Below, piece after piece: positions 22,881-46,630 of a DNA stretch of 64,000 bases. This DNA is from Beroe forskalii (taxonomy: Eukaryota; Ctenophora; Nuda; Beroida; Beroidae). The DNA lies in NCBI GenBank assembly GCA_011033025.1, contig WFMF01000188.1, forward strand, positions 186,001 to 250,000, in the 5' to 3' direction. The notes under the pieces were generated by a model. The model searched no databases, was not told the origin of the DNA, and was given only the letters and a program-made list of their open reading frames with translations. The translations under genes were made by a program, and so were the position numbers. Position 1 is the first letter of the stretch. Every line of letters starts with the position of its first letter.

Positions 22881-25081
22881 CACTAAACCATCCGCAACAT
22901 GACCGCCTTCTCTTGTTACCCGGACCACCTGCTCATAACCCAGACTTTCCTCCTTCTCCTCCTAGTCTCGCTCTCGGGAATTCCTTATTGTGTGCCCTCG
23001 GTCATTGTCGTGCGTGTTAATGAGTTAGTGTGAAAACCTTGCGATAACATATGATTGTAACTCTATTTCTTATCGCTCTCAGATTCATTAGTTCATTAGA
23101 CACAATACGCGTTGTAATTAGGTTCCTACTCGCCATTAGAAGTTAGAAATGACCCTCAGCTCTGCAGTGAAAACACTCTTTCAGTTCCATTGGCAGGAAT
23201 TGATTCCAGAAAAAAAAACTTGACACGGCTCACATTTTCACGTCTAACTCTAATCACTAATTAAAGTCTCTTCGTTAAATTTCAGACGAGATTACATCAA
23301 AGTTGGTTTTAGATTTTCTAATTAGTCATTCATCATGGCAGTTACCTACTTACCTAGTTTTAAATCTTGGTTTTAATTTTCGTGAAGGAAGTGTAATCTG
23401 TTAAGTCCTTAAGTCATTGCCTTAATTTTTCTAGAAGTGAAACCACAGTATACGCTTCATTTTTAGTATTATTGAGTAAAAGAACTTTATTGTACCAGTT
23501 TTTGTAGCATTAGCTCTGCATATAATAAAGTAGTAATTATAAAGTTATTTGATGTAGATGAATTATCCTTTTTAAGTAATTCATGCCAACTTCCAGCAGA
23601 TACACATTTTAGTATTTTACTGTATTCTTGGTGCATGAACCATTGTCCGTAAATGTCGATGTATTCGTAATCTGTCCCATACACCGGGTGGTTGCAACAT
23701 TTATTTTATTATTTGTAGCAGAATATCTGAATATGGACTGTTCCATTGTTTAATGGCGATAGTTTTATATTTGCTTGAGACAGTCATACCACATACGCAG
23801 ATTGTGAGGACGGTTCGGACACAGGACATTCCTTATTTTCATCATAAACCGCAAATAATACAAACCATATAACACTTCCGAACAGATATGATTGTGAGAA
23901 AATATAACAGAACAGAGATCATTTGCACACAAACGGCTGGACATACACCTATCGAAGACAGCGATCAGAATTACTGTCACTCCACAGCCGACACACCAAT
24001 TTTTCGCCACATTTACGCTGGCATTTTGTGATCATGGTCCGATTCATGGTGTTGAAATGCTTAATAAACCTTTTATTGATTGATTGAATTAGTGCTGTGC
24101 AACATTGCGTAACGTTCTCTGACATTAATTTGAAACTCGAGTTGGCAATTACAGTTCTATTGGTTGAGATGTAAACCGTCCAAATTGAACCAAACTTGCA
24201 GACTCAGTTATTCATCTTGTCAAAAATTCACGAGTTCTATTTCTTAACTTGCTCTGTTATTGTCTCGCTAATTTTTCATGCAAAGAATCCGTATCAGTTT
24301 AAATTTAGTAGACTCATACGACGGTTGCCACAATGTAACGCCCATGATCGCTTCAACTCATCAATTGAAGTTTGGACTTTATTTTGACATATGATTTATT
24401 ACATCTTTGATTGACTAATTAATTGATTCATCTTATGGGGTAATCTAATACTTATCCAGGAAACTGCAATAATTGTGATAATAATGTTTTGTAGTTTCCT
24501 ACTTTCCTAGTTTTAGCAACAGTGACTATTTACTACTGATAGGTCGAAACAAAGATAGCTGCCCAAACTCAACAGATGGCGTCTTTAGTGTGAGTACAGC
24601 TTTTTTAAAAGATTTGAACCATCATTTAACACATTCTTCACCCTATTATTTATCCTAATTAATGTAGCAACATGTTTTTGAGATATAATAAATTATAATA
24701 TTTCGAAAGTTAAACGTGATAACAAATTCTGCTTTGTGACTAAAAACTTAACATTTTGACCTGAAATTTTGGCATTTATCAATTTTTCACTATCAATATA
24801 TGAAAATTTCATCATCATATTACATTTAATGATAACTGCCACTTATTAATCATTTAGATTATTTTCACGCAAGGATAAGTTGTATGTGCACTTGTTTAAC
24901 ATAAAAATAGCATCTACGGTGCGCGTTATCAGCACATAATAGTGTACTACACACAGATAACGCTATCAGATGGAATTAATTAAATCTCGTTTGGTGACTG
25001 AGCGGATTTCAGTATACGCTGTTTGCTGCTTCGCATTTGATACGTTGCATATTACGTTTATTAGTTCCCTTATAATTGGCA
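22881..25081. other. gene-poor, upstream of the unknown gene
   Basis: No convincing exon. A short possible exon with an ATG near 24578 followed by GTGAGTAC could not be joined in frame to the gene at 25082. Confidence 0.45.
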
Positions 25082-26748
25082 ATGCAGAACCTGAACCTAG
25101 CCAAGCATGTTCTTAACAGATTCAAAAGTTCGGTGGGTGCCAATGAACTTGTCAAGAAAATTAAAGGAAGTTTGATGGATGATGCAGGTGAGCTACAGAG
25201 ATCAGAGATCAGGACTGAGTTTCAAGCAGTGAAAGCTGAAGATGGGAACGTGGCAGAATCAGCAGGAAAAGTTGGGTTGCTAACGAGGGATGAATGTGGA
25301 GCAAGGGCTGAGGGCATTGGTGGGGGAAGGAAGCAGACTGATGGGACAAAGTGTAGAGGAGCCCGAGGCTGGAGTGGGAGGAATTGTGGAGGAGAGTAGT
25401 CTGGGAGGAGCTGAAGAAGAGCAAAGTGTGGGAAGAATTATAGATGCAGCTGAGAGCAAAGAGGGCACTTTGGAAATAGAAGAGGAAACGACTGCTGTGG
25501 AAATAGAAGAGGGAAAAAGACAACTGTGGAGGGAAAGGAAGGTTCTAAGGGGGGAAAAGAAGAGACATTAGCTGAAGGAGGGAGCAGTGGGACTGGGAGT
25601 GAAGTTCACAGCAGTGGGACTGAAGTTCACAGCAGTGGAAGTGAAGTACACAGCATCATTCATGGGACTGAAGTTCACAGCAGTGGGACTGAAGTACACA
25701 GCAGTGGGACTGAAGTTCACAACAAAAGGAGTGAAGTTCACAGCAGTGGGACTGAAGTTCACAGCAGCGCTGGGAGATCGTTCAGGAGATAAAGATAGAG
25801 AAGGACGATGTCCAAGTTGATGTGATAGTTGCGGAGGGACATGTTGAAGAGGTACAGACAACTTGTGACTCCAAAGAAGGGGATGAGGAGGAGACACAGA
25901 CCAAGGAGGAGGCTCATTTCTCAGGCCAGGCCCAACATCAATCAGGATACATTTCTAATGGGCAGGAGGAACTACGAGATAGGATAGCATATGGAAAAGA
26001 GGAGGACAGGCAAGGAGAAAAGGACAGTAGCAGGAAGTTTGAAAAGAACAAGAACACAGAGAACAGAATCATGAGGGACCAGAACAGAAGGACAGAAAGG
26101 GACAGCAAGAGAGAGCAAGACAGAAGTAAAGGGGACGACATGAAGAGGAAGGATCGTACTGAGTTGGATGACAGAGTGATCAAAGACGTGTTCCTAGGAC
26201 AGCCTCCCAGTCCTCCCACAAGAAGAGAGAGTCAGGTCTTCCTCCTCCTCCTGCTCCTCCTGGAATGTGGTGCCCGGGATTCGAGGAAGAGAAGAGACAT
26301 TGCAGAGTCTCAGGAATGCAGCTCTCAAGTGTGTTCAGGAGTATAGCTGGTCAGTGGGATACGGTGATCACTGATCACGAGAAATTGTCATCCTAACCAT
26401 TTTAGCATTTCAATAAGTCCGATTAAGTGGTTAAGATAACGGCCATTCCTCTATCAATATCAACGAATATGATTTTACCTCCAATCAACCATATTCACCA
26501 TCGCTATCTCAAATCTCAATATTTCGTCACACAACAGCCACACTGAAACCTCTTGAATTTTCATTAAACATTTAACGACGTAGTACATAAAATAGTTTAA
26601 TCCATTGAGCCATAGATTTTGAGCTGAACTCATTAACCTACATTAATTTCGCAGGGAGGAGCGAAGGGCGTTGAGCATTGGTTCACAGAGCAGTGCATTC
26701 AACAGTGCCCGCACTGGGACGGACTTCATCGAACAGAACGCAGACTTG
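25082..26748 (+). CDS. unrecognised multi-exon gene (5' coding part)
   Basis: Three exons join in consistent phase: 25082-25187, 26211-26349 and 26655-26748, all with GT-AG introns. The protein starts MQNLNLAKHVLNRFKSSVGA and continues NELVKKIKGSLMDD, then a Ser-rich stretch, then REETLQSLRNAALKCVQEYS, WEERRALSIGSQSSAFNSAR and TGTDFIEQNADL. The start is the first ATG in the frame. The frame is open at the last donor, so the gene continues to the right, but I could not find the next exon. No family was recognised; the N-terminus and the NAALKCVQEYSW part look helical. The first intron is filled by a purine-rich repeat that itself looks coding in places. Confidence 0.5.
25188..26205 (+). repeat. 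purine-rich intronic repeat tract
   Basis: Strongly purine-biased plus strand. It includes a 15-18-bp minisatellite (GTGGGACTGAAGTTCACAGC, about 25590-25770, nine or so units), followed by GAGGA/AGAACA-rich sequence to about 26190. Several overlapping open frames here read as Glu/Lys/Arg-rich or as EVHSSGT repeats, but they break at the repeat edges, and the flanking exons splice across the tract in phase. Confidence 0.65.
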
Positions 26749-27152
26749 GTAGGTTACATGGATTCTACAGCTATTTAAATGTACCACTAACCCATTAAGT
26801 GTTGAATGATAATCAGGATGGACTTTTATTCACTATTCATCGAATCCAAAATATGGGAGCATTATCGAACATGAACACTTGCTTTCAACAAGAGAGTTCA
26901 GCGTATTCAGAACGAATCGACAAAACATTTGGCGATAAGCGATAGATCCAACAGTTATCTCGTGGGAATAACTGTCTTTCTTGGGAACAAGCAAATTTCT
27001 CAGGATCGATAGGCAAATTGCTTACAGCGTTCTCTTGAGAATGGTTGTTTGAATAAAAATTACAAAACCATTTATCCCTATCTGCAAAAGCAATATAGGT
27101 TGCTCCAATCAATGTTATTGATTGCTTGATTGGGCATCGGACAGTTATGTCA

Positions 27153-27538
27153 GGGGCCATCCATAAAGGACGTCCGCAAAGAGGGGGGAGGGGGGAGTCT
27201 GGCCAATGCGGACGTTTACGGACGTAGGGGGGGGGGGGGGGTGTTTGGCCAAATGCGGACGTCCGCATTTATGAAAATTTTGGTCGATTTGACTGGTTTT
27301 TCATTAGAAAATATTCGATTTTTTAGAATCTTGACTAATATTTTCGAAATTGAGTCAAAGAATAGAGTTTATTTTGTCACCATATTTGAGAAAACGGGCA
27401 TGAAAATGATGACCCAAAAGATTTTCAAGAAAAATGCGGACGTCCTGGGGGGTTTCTGAAATGCGGACGTTTGCGGACAAGGAGAGGGAGGGGTCTAAAA
27501 TGGCTGAAATTTTGCGGACGTCCTTAATGGATGGCCCC
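27153..27538. mobile_element. 386-bp MITE with GGGGCCATCCAT termini
   Basis: Terminal inverted repeats of 28 bp with one mismatch (GGGGCCATCCATAAAGGACG... and its complement at 27511-27538), flanked by TCA at 27150-27152 and 27539-27541 (3-bp target duplication). The inside repeats ATGCGGACGT words and has a G-run. No coding capacity, so non-autonomous; superfamily not assigned. Confidence 0.85.
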
Positions 27539-27541
27539 TCA

Positions 27542-28037
27542 GCGCTAACTAACTAATTTACGCAATTAATACAATTATGCCGATGTTTTCAAAACTCACT
27601 AACCAATTAAGTGTTTAAGTAATTTATATTTTGATCCTTTTTAAGAGTTAACTAAAAAGTTTAAAGAATGGCAAATTCGATCAAAATTCTGGGAATGATT
27701 CAACCAACACTTGCGGCAACAAACCAGTATGATCATTTGAAATGGAATGTGAAAATGTAAGATGTGATTTTGAAATGTAACAGCGAGTTACCAAATGTCA
27801 CGATAGTTTGGAATGTAGAATGTGGTTGTTGTCGACCATTTCGATTACACAAACCGCACCTCTTCCACAACTGACCCTTTGAGCTTCCCTCGTCTCTTCC
27901 ACAGCGCATCCTCGCCTTTTCCACAATCCGCATAAACCACTCCGCGCCTCTTGCACAGGGCCTACACTCAACTACTCACATTCGTTTCTTTCTTGCCGTT
28001 TGCATCTGTTTTTGTTGGAACGTTCTTCTGCGTAGCT
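27542..28037. other. intergenic, no feature seen
   Basis: Between the MITE and the small open frame. Contains alternating CGCCTCTTCCACA/CGCCTTTTCCACA words at about 27850-27960 but no exon. Confidence 0.4.
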
Positions 28038-28331
28038 ATGCCCTATTCCCTGCGACCTCGTAAAGTGAAAATCGTCACATTGGGCACGAAAAGTCCACCT
28101 AAGTCTGTGATTCCATACCGTAGACGAACCAACAAACTCAAGAAATCAGAAATTTTAGCTGCTCTACAAAAGTCAAACTATGGGGGCATTCTGGAGAAAA
28201 TGAAGAAGCATGAACTTCAATCTTTGGTGACTAGACTATGCTGCGAGGTGAAGCGTTTGCAAAAGGTTATTCAACTCAGCAACTTAATTTGTTCTACTTC
28301 AGTACAGTTTCGCTACCCGTTAACACTTTAA
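28038..28331 (+). CDS. small basic protein, hypothetical
   Basis: A 97-codon frame starting MPYSLRPRKVKIVTLG and ending at TAA 28329-28331. It is Lys/Arg-rich at the N-terminus. A helical segment, KLKKSEILAALQKSNYGG then KKHELQSLVTRL, resembles a SAP-type DNA-binding motif in spacing. It could be a separate small gene, a mobile-element fragment, or an unrelated frame upstream of the GATA gene. It does not splice obviously into the GATA exon at 28519. Confidence 0.3.
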   Translation: MPYSLRPRKVKIVTLGTKSPPKSVIPYRRRTNKLKKSEILAALQKSNYGGILEKMKKHELQSLVTRLCCEVKRLQKVIQLSNLICSTSVQFRYPLTL

Positions 28332-28518
28332 ATCGCATGTGTTGCCAGTTAAACTGTTAAGTAGGTCGAGTATGTTCTTTAAAGTCATAGGAAATTCTAC
28401 ATGCCAATGCCTACTGACTTCTTTCTTCGAGAGTTTGAGGAATTCATCTTAACTTCGGTGCATCGTTCCGAATTGTTAGTGTCATCTCTTTCAGAATCTT
28501 ATAAAACTAATCCCGCAG

Positions 28519-39351
<10,833 letters not shown>

Positions 39352-40500
39352 TCGGCCTTTATGCAAACAGATTGAAGATTCGATTGAAGAGCACAAGCAG
39401 GAAGAAGAGCTGCAGCACAAACAACCATGATTCTCATAGTACACGAAGAAGCTTGGCCTTCGGTTTCACGGCATTTTCCCTCAATAATACCTAAGATGAC
39501 CAGTTATTGCAACGCTATCTTATTTTTCCTCACTTAAGGTCATGAAAGGCCTCGCACCTATGGGAAACAATACTTTGGAACTCAAATTTGAGGAAATTGA
39601 GAGAATTTATTGATATTTCCATTAAGCACTGATATGTGAATTATGTCAATTTTCTGACATTTCCTATTGTAATAAGTTTGAGCACAGCACATTGTTGCCT
39701 AATTGTACTTATTTTACATTTAATTGTAATACCTTATTGTGTTTTGTGCCCATGGTTGGAAAAGTTCTATCTCGGTTTAGAAATGGGCTGAAGTGTTGTA
39801 AACGTTTCATGTTCTTAAATCACGAGGATTTGAATGTAGAAATTATTAGATTGAACAGACATATTTATACATTTTTATAGACAATCCGGAATATCAAACC
39901 AATCCATAGACTTATGGATACTTTAGTTCTTTTGCACATTTTGTCATCAAGTGTACCATGCCAAATATAATTATTCTACAGTCAGCAAGCGACTCATAAT
40001 ATATCAGACATTATTCACAAATAATAATGTCTTTTTAATTTTATTATGATTTAAGAAAAGTAAAAACAAATTAACAATTATATATGCTCATGACTATTGT
40101 TCATTTTTGCGTATATGTAAGTTATGAATTTGTATCGTGTGTATTGATTACTGGTTTACTTAATGATGTTTAATAACTTATATCAAGAGTTTGTATGTTA
40201 TATAATTACATTTCTATGATTGCAGTTCAGCTATTAGAATTGTCCGTCCTTTGAACATAGCAGGAGTGGAATCCGATGGTGCATGGGTTTGAAGCTGCCC
40301 TTAAGGAAAGGGGGCTCATCCCTGATATTTCTGAGAACAATTTTATGGGATTTGAGTTGGCCAGGATGTGAACCAACCAAACTTATTTACAAGTTTGCCA
40401 CATTTTTGGTCCAAAACATTTTGCAGGCCCAAATCAAAAATCTTGATCGTTTCACAATAATAAACAGGGTTTCACGATGAAGCTTTAAGTTTAATCTATG
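39352..40500 (+). other. probable GATA 3' UTR and flank
   Basis: Long AT-rich non-coding stretch after the GATA stop. An AATAAA occurs at 40459, but I cannot say which signal is used. No exon seen. Confidence 0.4.
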
Positions 40501-40805
40501 AGACTATGAACGTACCTGAATGACTGAATAGTGAATGAGTTTAGTTGCTGAACTGCGATCACCAGAAAATGAAATGGATGCGTTTCACTTAAAGTTAAAT
40601 GTTAAATAATTGATGTTTATAAGATGGTTTTATAATCATAAAATTGATAATATACGTAAAATGCCGTTTTAATTATCAAATTCAATTATATCGCAACTCC
40701 TCTAAATTAAAGAATTGATTCGGAATATAAATATAGGAATGAAGTTCAAGTACTAGTTAAATTTAATGCGAAGCATCGACGATTCAATACAGAAATTTCG
40801 AGGTG

Positions 40806-40920
40806 ATGCGCGGCGAATAACGCCGCGCATAGGTAATTAATGCGGCGCGTGATAACGCAAGATTGTGTGCTTTACGCGCTGTCACGCGCCGCAAAATACC
40901 CTTGCGCGGCGTAAGACGCG
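40806..40920. repeat. CpG-rich double hairpin in AT-rich DNA
   Basis: Two adjacent perfect stems: ATGCGCGGCG (40806-40815) pairs with CGCCGCGCAT (40821-40830) over a 5-base loop, and GCGGCGCGTGA (40842-40852) pairs with TCACGCGCCGC (40882-40892). A further GCGCGGCG lies at about 40915. The surroundings are strongly AT-rich. Confidence 0.85.
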
Positions 40921-43900
40921 GTCCTTGAAGTTGAAAATGTCGAGACACCACGGTAGAACTCAATCGATTCTGTTGTTTTAGTGTCCATTTGAAACTGGCC
41001 AGTTTATTTTCGTTTGATTGATCGGAAGATCGAAAGAAATTATTCAATATTTACAAATCTATAAGCTTTTGATATTTCAAATTATATTTTTTTTATAATT
41101 GAATGATTTCCTTTAAGCCTTTCGAATAATATTGATCAAACTGGCAATTCATGTGTTATGTTAAAAGTTTCAAAACCCTGATCAGTTTGATGCTCAGGTG
41201 TTTCGAACTTTCAAATGGCGATTATTTAAATTAATTGGCCTATTTTCAGATTTTCTATTTTTGTAGTTCTCGTGCAGATACTGATCTATGAGTAAGCTGA
41301 ATTACGATTCCTACGAGTTAGCTCTTATTTAAGGTAGGTTTTAATGGAAACGACCTAATTTAAGTGGCCCTTTTCGATTAAAATGACCTTTTAAACTCTA
41401 TTATGTGACAACTTGACTAGGAATATTGGGAACTTTCAACCATTCAAAGCTTTAGCCGGGCGTGGGCAATGCCAAATTTGAGTAGAACCATAGTTAACTT
41501 GAGTTATAAGTCGCTGTTCCATGCAAAATTGCAAAAACTCAAAAACCAATAAATATAATAGTTAAAATAGAACCTGCAACGCAAGACTTCTTAAGTTCTT
41601 AAGTTCTTATGTGCGTTTGAACACTTATAATATGAACTTTAATATCTTAATATGAATATACACTGATTATCATACATATCTGAGCACATTGAGCACTGAA
41701 TACAAGATCTATATTCTATTGGTACCAGTTTCTGCAAAAATTTGGTGACTGATCGCTGCATCATCGGTCACTGTTAAGATTCATGGCTAAAAAGTTCATC
41801 AATCGAATCCGTTTGACCTAATTTAAGGTGGTTAAATCTTTAAGTGGAGGAACTGCCGTGCAGTTTTTAGTGGGCGGAAAGACAACGAAACGGTAACAAC
41901 TTTTCAACTTTTGATTGCGTTCGCGCAATTTCATGCGCGCGCGCACACTTTATGCTAAGGTGACTGCATAAAAATTGACATTTGTAACAGATAAGTTAGA
42001 TCGCGCCCGCGCTACAATGTGGACACTTTTGTGACATTGCGCGGCGTCGCCACTGCCCAATTGTAGTTTCAATGGTTTTTTAATAGACACAATTGTTGAT
42101 TTCTCCAAATATGAAGCATTTCGAAATATCTCACCATTCAATCAATCAAGACATCCGGCCTGGTTTATGGCATAAACTGTTTGGGTCAGAGATAAGGCGT
42201 CGGGTAAGAGTACTGCGTGAGGCACAGAAGGTAGGACGTAGGCACTGAGATGGCTATGACTCCATGAAGTCAAAACTCAAATGTCGATGGATGAAAAGTG
42301 ATACCAACTCCCTTCATGTCAATACCAATGATTCCTAATGCTATATTTCTTGTCAACAGAAAGATATTGATTCCTAAACTGATTCCTAACTAAACAAACT
42401 CGTACCTAGATGTAAAAATGTGGTATACCACAGATTTTTGCCGTCGAAAAGTGCGAAAATATGCTCAAAATATCTACCAACGACGCTTCGAAGCCTAGGT
42501 ACTATAATGACAGGAAATTGGACAGTCTGCGAGTATTTTTGTACATTTTGAGATGCGAATGGACCAATAAGGTGACTAGGCCTGGCTCTAGAGTTGTTAG
42601 ACTGTTAAATTGTTTGTTCTAGCATTCTAGGAAGTTACCTACTGTTATTGTGCTGCGATAAGCTTCCTATTGTGTGTTCTGTGAACAAATAAGTAATAAC
42701 TATAATATCATATGGATTATGAATGTGACTTTGTGTCGAAGCCACACCAGATATGCAGATAACAACCAGATATGTACATTGATGGTAGGGGTGTCGATTT
42801 AGGTAATATTAAGACATGATGTTCAAACTTTCGCTTTCAATACTATAGTACCTACTGGTGGACCAAATGAGCTTTTCGGAGTTAAGTTTGATTGCAATCC
42901 ATGGATGAATAATTATGTTTGATCATTTGAGCATTGTTGGTAGACGTTAGAAACGAAGCCTATAATAAGAGTTGCATTTGATGACAGATTATCATCAAAA
43001 AGTTAGTACACCGTGATAAGGAGTGTTAATAGCAAAAGGGCTGCAATGTACACACACAATACACAGTAATCTGTATCCAAAGTACATAATATAGGTACAC
43101 TGCTGGTCAGGTTCACGGCTCACGTTGTTGGTACACTCTGACTCAGTAAACTGATGAGAATTCCTGCACACAGTACACACACACAGTGAACTGACGAGAA
43201 TTCCTTTGCTCAACCATATTTAGGTATGGTTAACAACTCAGTGGGTAGGTACTCACAGCAGTACAGTATTGCAAGGCTAATAGTTGATGCAAAAATAGGA
43301 AGTCTCTCACGACTCCCAACTCTGACGTACACTCAGACCAAGAGGAAGTCTTAAGTCATAGGTGGTGGGATTTTAAAATATTATTCTTATGATTTGTAGT
43401 TGTGAATTCAAAGGAAGTTATGAGACCAGCCCATGGGAGGACGCTAATTTGGGCGTCCTACGGACAATAGACATTTGATCGTGAAATCATCATCAAGCTT
43501 CAAGATGGCGGATTTAACAATGAGATATCGCCTATTTTTCATCCACAGCATGGAATCAGGGGTTGAGGAAATATGTGGAATTGGTTATTTAGTAGCATAG
43601 AAGAACAGTTGAGGCAGCCGGTACGCTGCCGCTTTCTCATCTCTGGTTTCACAAACACAGAGTTGATTTGTATATCCCAACATTTAGGAGTTTGAGTAGC
43701 TGCGATCTGGACAAGTCACGTGACTTACACTGATATTACACTCTCTTACCTCGAGTTACAGCAACGAATACCTTAACATTTTCACAGAATGGTGATATAT
43801 ACCTATCGGGTAAAGACTTTTTAAACATGAAAGTGTTACTTTCTCTTTTTATCATGTACAAACTGTGAAAAGGTAGATGTGTCCCGATTTAAACATTTAT

Positions 43901-45075
43901 TAATCGTACCTACGTGTAAATATTGTCATTTGTCATGTATGATGAAAAAATAAATTCATTCAATACCATCCCGACCACAGTCCAAATCAAAAAAATCAAA
44001 GCCCAATTAACGAGATGGAGACCAAAAGAAACAAGTCACATCTTATGGGAACAGTAATTCATAAATAATTGTGAAAACAAGATATATAGCATAATCATAA
44101 ATCATTGAAAAAACACATCCACGGTATAAATATTCGTTATATAATACCTATTAAAATGATTTGTCAAGTCATAAATGAAGATAAAACGAACTACCACCAA
44201 TTGATGAGCCACTCTAACTTATATACTTTAACGGACATAATTCTGTTGGACATTATATGGGTTGTATAGTGCGCGGGCATACCTTTGGAAACACCAAATT
44301 TCCACAAAATAATGGGACATTAGTATTGTAAGTTGAGTTAGTGTGTGCTCAATAACTTTTCAATCATAGTGATTATATAATAGTGATTATATAATAGTGA
44401 TTATATAACATTTTCATGTCTTCATATCAATTTTTTCAAACTTTCTTCGTCTATTTTCGGCCAGTTTATTTTCATCAAGCTAATTCATGTGGACATAGTA
44501 GAAATCAATGTTGCCCCTATTGCCTATAAGAAATCTAACATATACTGTAATTATAAAAAATTCATTTTCTTACCAATTATTCAAAGCCGCTATTTCATAT
44601 CAATTAAATATGCCTTGGCTCATCTAATTGAGTAGTGTTTTTATATGAAATCACAGAAAGTGGACTGAATTTACTCACAATCCTACTCTGGGCGCTTATT
44701 AATTAAACAATGCTTTCTGGTGATTATAATTTGACAATGCGCACTAAACTTTCTAACTATTGTCTAAAAGAGACTGGAATGGGACACAGAACCAATGTGT
44801 AGCAATGTTGCATGGCAAGGCATCATAGAAAAATCAAATTTCAAGGGAGATAAAAGTGTAAACGTTTGAGAGTTGTTTGTCAGACGCTCTCGAAAATCAT
44901 GTGATTATCGTCATAATTTATTTTTATTTCATTTCCATAGCACACTCAATGAGATCATTAATTTTTTAAGAATTGGCTGAAAAAGTTCCCGACATTGAAT
45001 GCCAGCATATTATATTGCTACATTGGTGATTTTCCTGTGACAATCGATCCATAAACATTTAACATAACTAATCTC
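40921..45075. other. gene-poor 4-kb stretch
   Basis: No exon or RNA gene supported. It contains small GC-rich patches (about 41930-42045, with GCGCGCGCGC and GCGCGGCG), a lone CACGTG at about 43715, and a 16-bp tandem repeat (ATAGTGATTATATA, three copies, about 44365-44410). Confidence 0.5.
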
Positions 45076-45167
45076 TTGAAATAATGATATAGGTTTCAAT
45101 AGATACGTATAAATACCAATATTGAAATAATGATATAGGTTTCAATAGATACGTATAAATACCAATA
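45076..45167. repeat. 46-bp exact tandem duplication
   Basis: Bases 45076-45121 repeat almost exactly at 45122-45167 (unit begins TTGAAATAATGATATAGG). Confidence 0.95.
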
Positions 45168-46630
45168 TTGGAATTTTAATCATAAAGTACAGAATAATTA
45201 AATGATTGTTATAAATGATGAAAAAAGTGAAGTATTGTTTTGAATCTGATAACTGACTTAAATTTACTAATTTACCTCTGAAAGTGTGGCAGTGAAAAAT
45301 TGCACACTATTTGACACTTATCCTTCCTATTGTAATAGCAGTAAGTACCTAATAGTTACACTTAGTGCCATGAAACACTGTCAAATGCCAATCAACCAAT
45401 ATCGTCTTGATGGTGAACGTAAAATCACTGAACTGGAAAACACGCTAAACATTTTATGCTGTTTCGGTAATGATCACCAAAATAATACGATATTCAGCGG
45501 TCAGTCTGGCACTTAACCGTGTTCACATGACCCACATCGTTTTTCAGGTTACAATTTAAATTTATATATAAATCTTAATAAATTTTCAGAATTTACAAAA
45601 CCTTCCACATAAAATGTACTAAACTATGTAATGATAAATTCCCAAGATCGCAGTGGTGCACAGTATTCGTTTCCTTCAAAATTATATTTTAATTTCCTTC
45701 AAAAGTATATTTCCTTCAAAATTATATTTTAATAATGTAATACTTCGAACGAAAATCCTGATAAGAACTTTAAAAGGTATATATGCGTTAATAGGTAAAT
45801 GATTTTAACATGAATAATGGTTTTCTATCAAACTATCAAGAAATTCTCAACATAAAGAAATACCATATTATGGAACCATCAGTATACAAAGTTGGTAAAA
45901 ACGATAGAAACAAAAGAACAACTTTTTTGTTCCATTTAATGAGCATAAAACTCTTGTGTAATACTCTAAGAGTACCCAAAAAATCGGTAAGATCGATGCT
46001 TCTTAATTGAAGCAGGGTTAGTTCGAAACTTGCAATGATGTTGCAGATGAAAGGGCAACAAAAGGGTTACGCATTGCGCGTCGGTCATGGGCAATTGGGT
46101 ATAGGTAGGATCTTTCCGATTTCTTGGCACCTATATTGCATTATAACTCAAACTGGTAATATAAAAGAAAATAAACGAGTCTGAAAATTAAGAAAATTGG
46201 AATTTTCCGTGATTAAAGTGATAGTGTCCTCGAAGTTACATGGCATTATATAGATAGGACCATAATTAGGGCTGTGAACACGTTCAGCAAGCTAGGGTCC
46301 TGAAATTCTGTTATATAAAAGTAAATCAAATAAAAACAGCATCCAAAATAATTATCTTTTCATATTCATCATGTAAAATATTTAACTTCAAATATAATAT
46401 AATAGATTTAAATCACTCGAGTGTTAATAAAATTAACACATTGAATTCAAAGCACAAACAACGCGAATCACAGAAGAGGGAAAAAGTTCATTTTTTCAAA
46501 AAATCCATCTTTTGAAATACCAATATTACTACATTGAGCTTCCAGAATCCAGAGTTGATAAGCATCATCCGTTGTTTCATCAACTTCTGAGCAACTTAAA
46601 TATAGTTATGAAAAACACTGGAGTTCCTAC
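45168..46630. other. flank 3' of the MEX3 exons
   Basis: AT-rich. CTTCAAAATTATATTTTAAT is duplicated at about 45676 and 45714. I did not find the expected C-terminal RING exon of MEX3 here. Confidence 0.4.

Noticed and set aside
25290-26346. Overlapping Glu/Arg-rich frames including an EVHSSGT repeat protein
   Set aside because: Frames change at the repeat borders, while flanking exons splice over the tract in perfect phase; treated as intron.
42995-43213. Cys-rich minus-strand frame as the MEX3 RING exon
   Set aside because: Cysteine spacing (CVCTVCRN...) does not fit a RING, there is no His in the right place, and no matching splice acceptor was seen.
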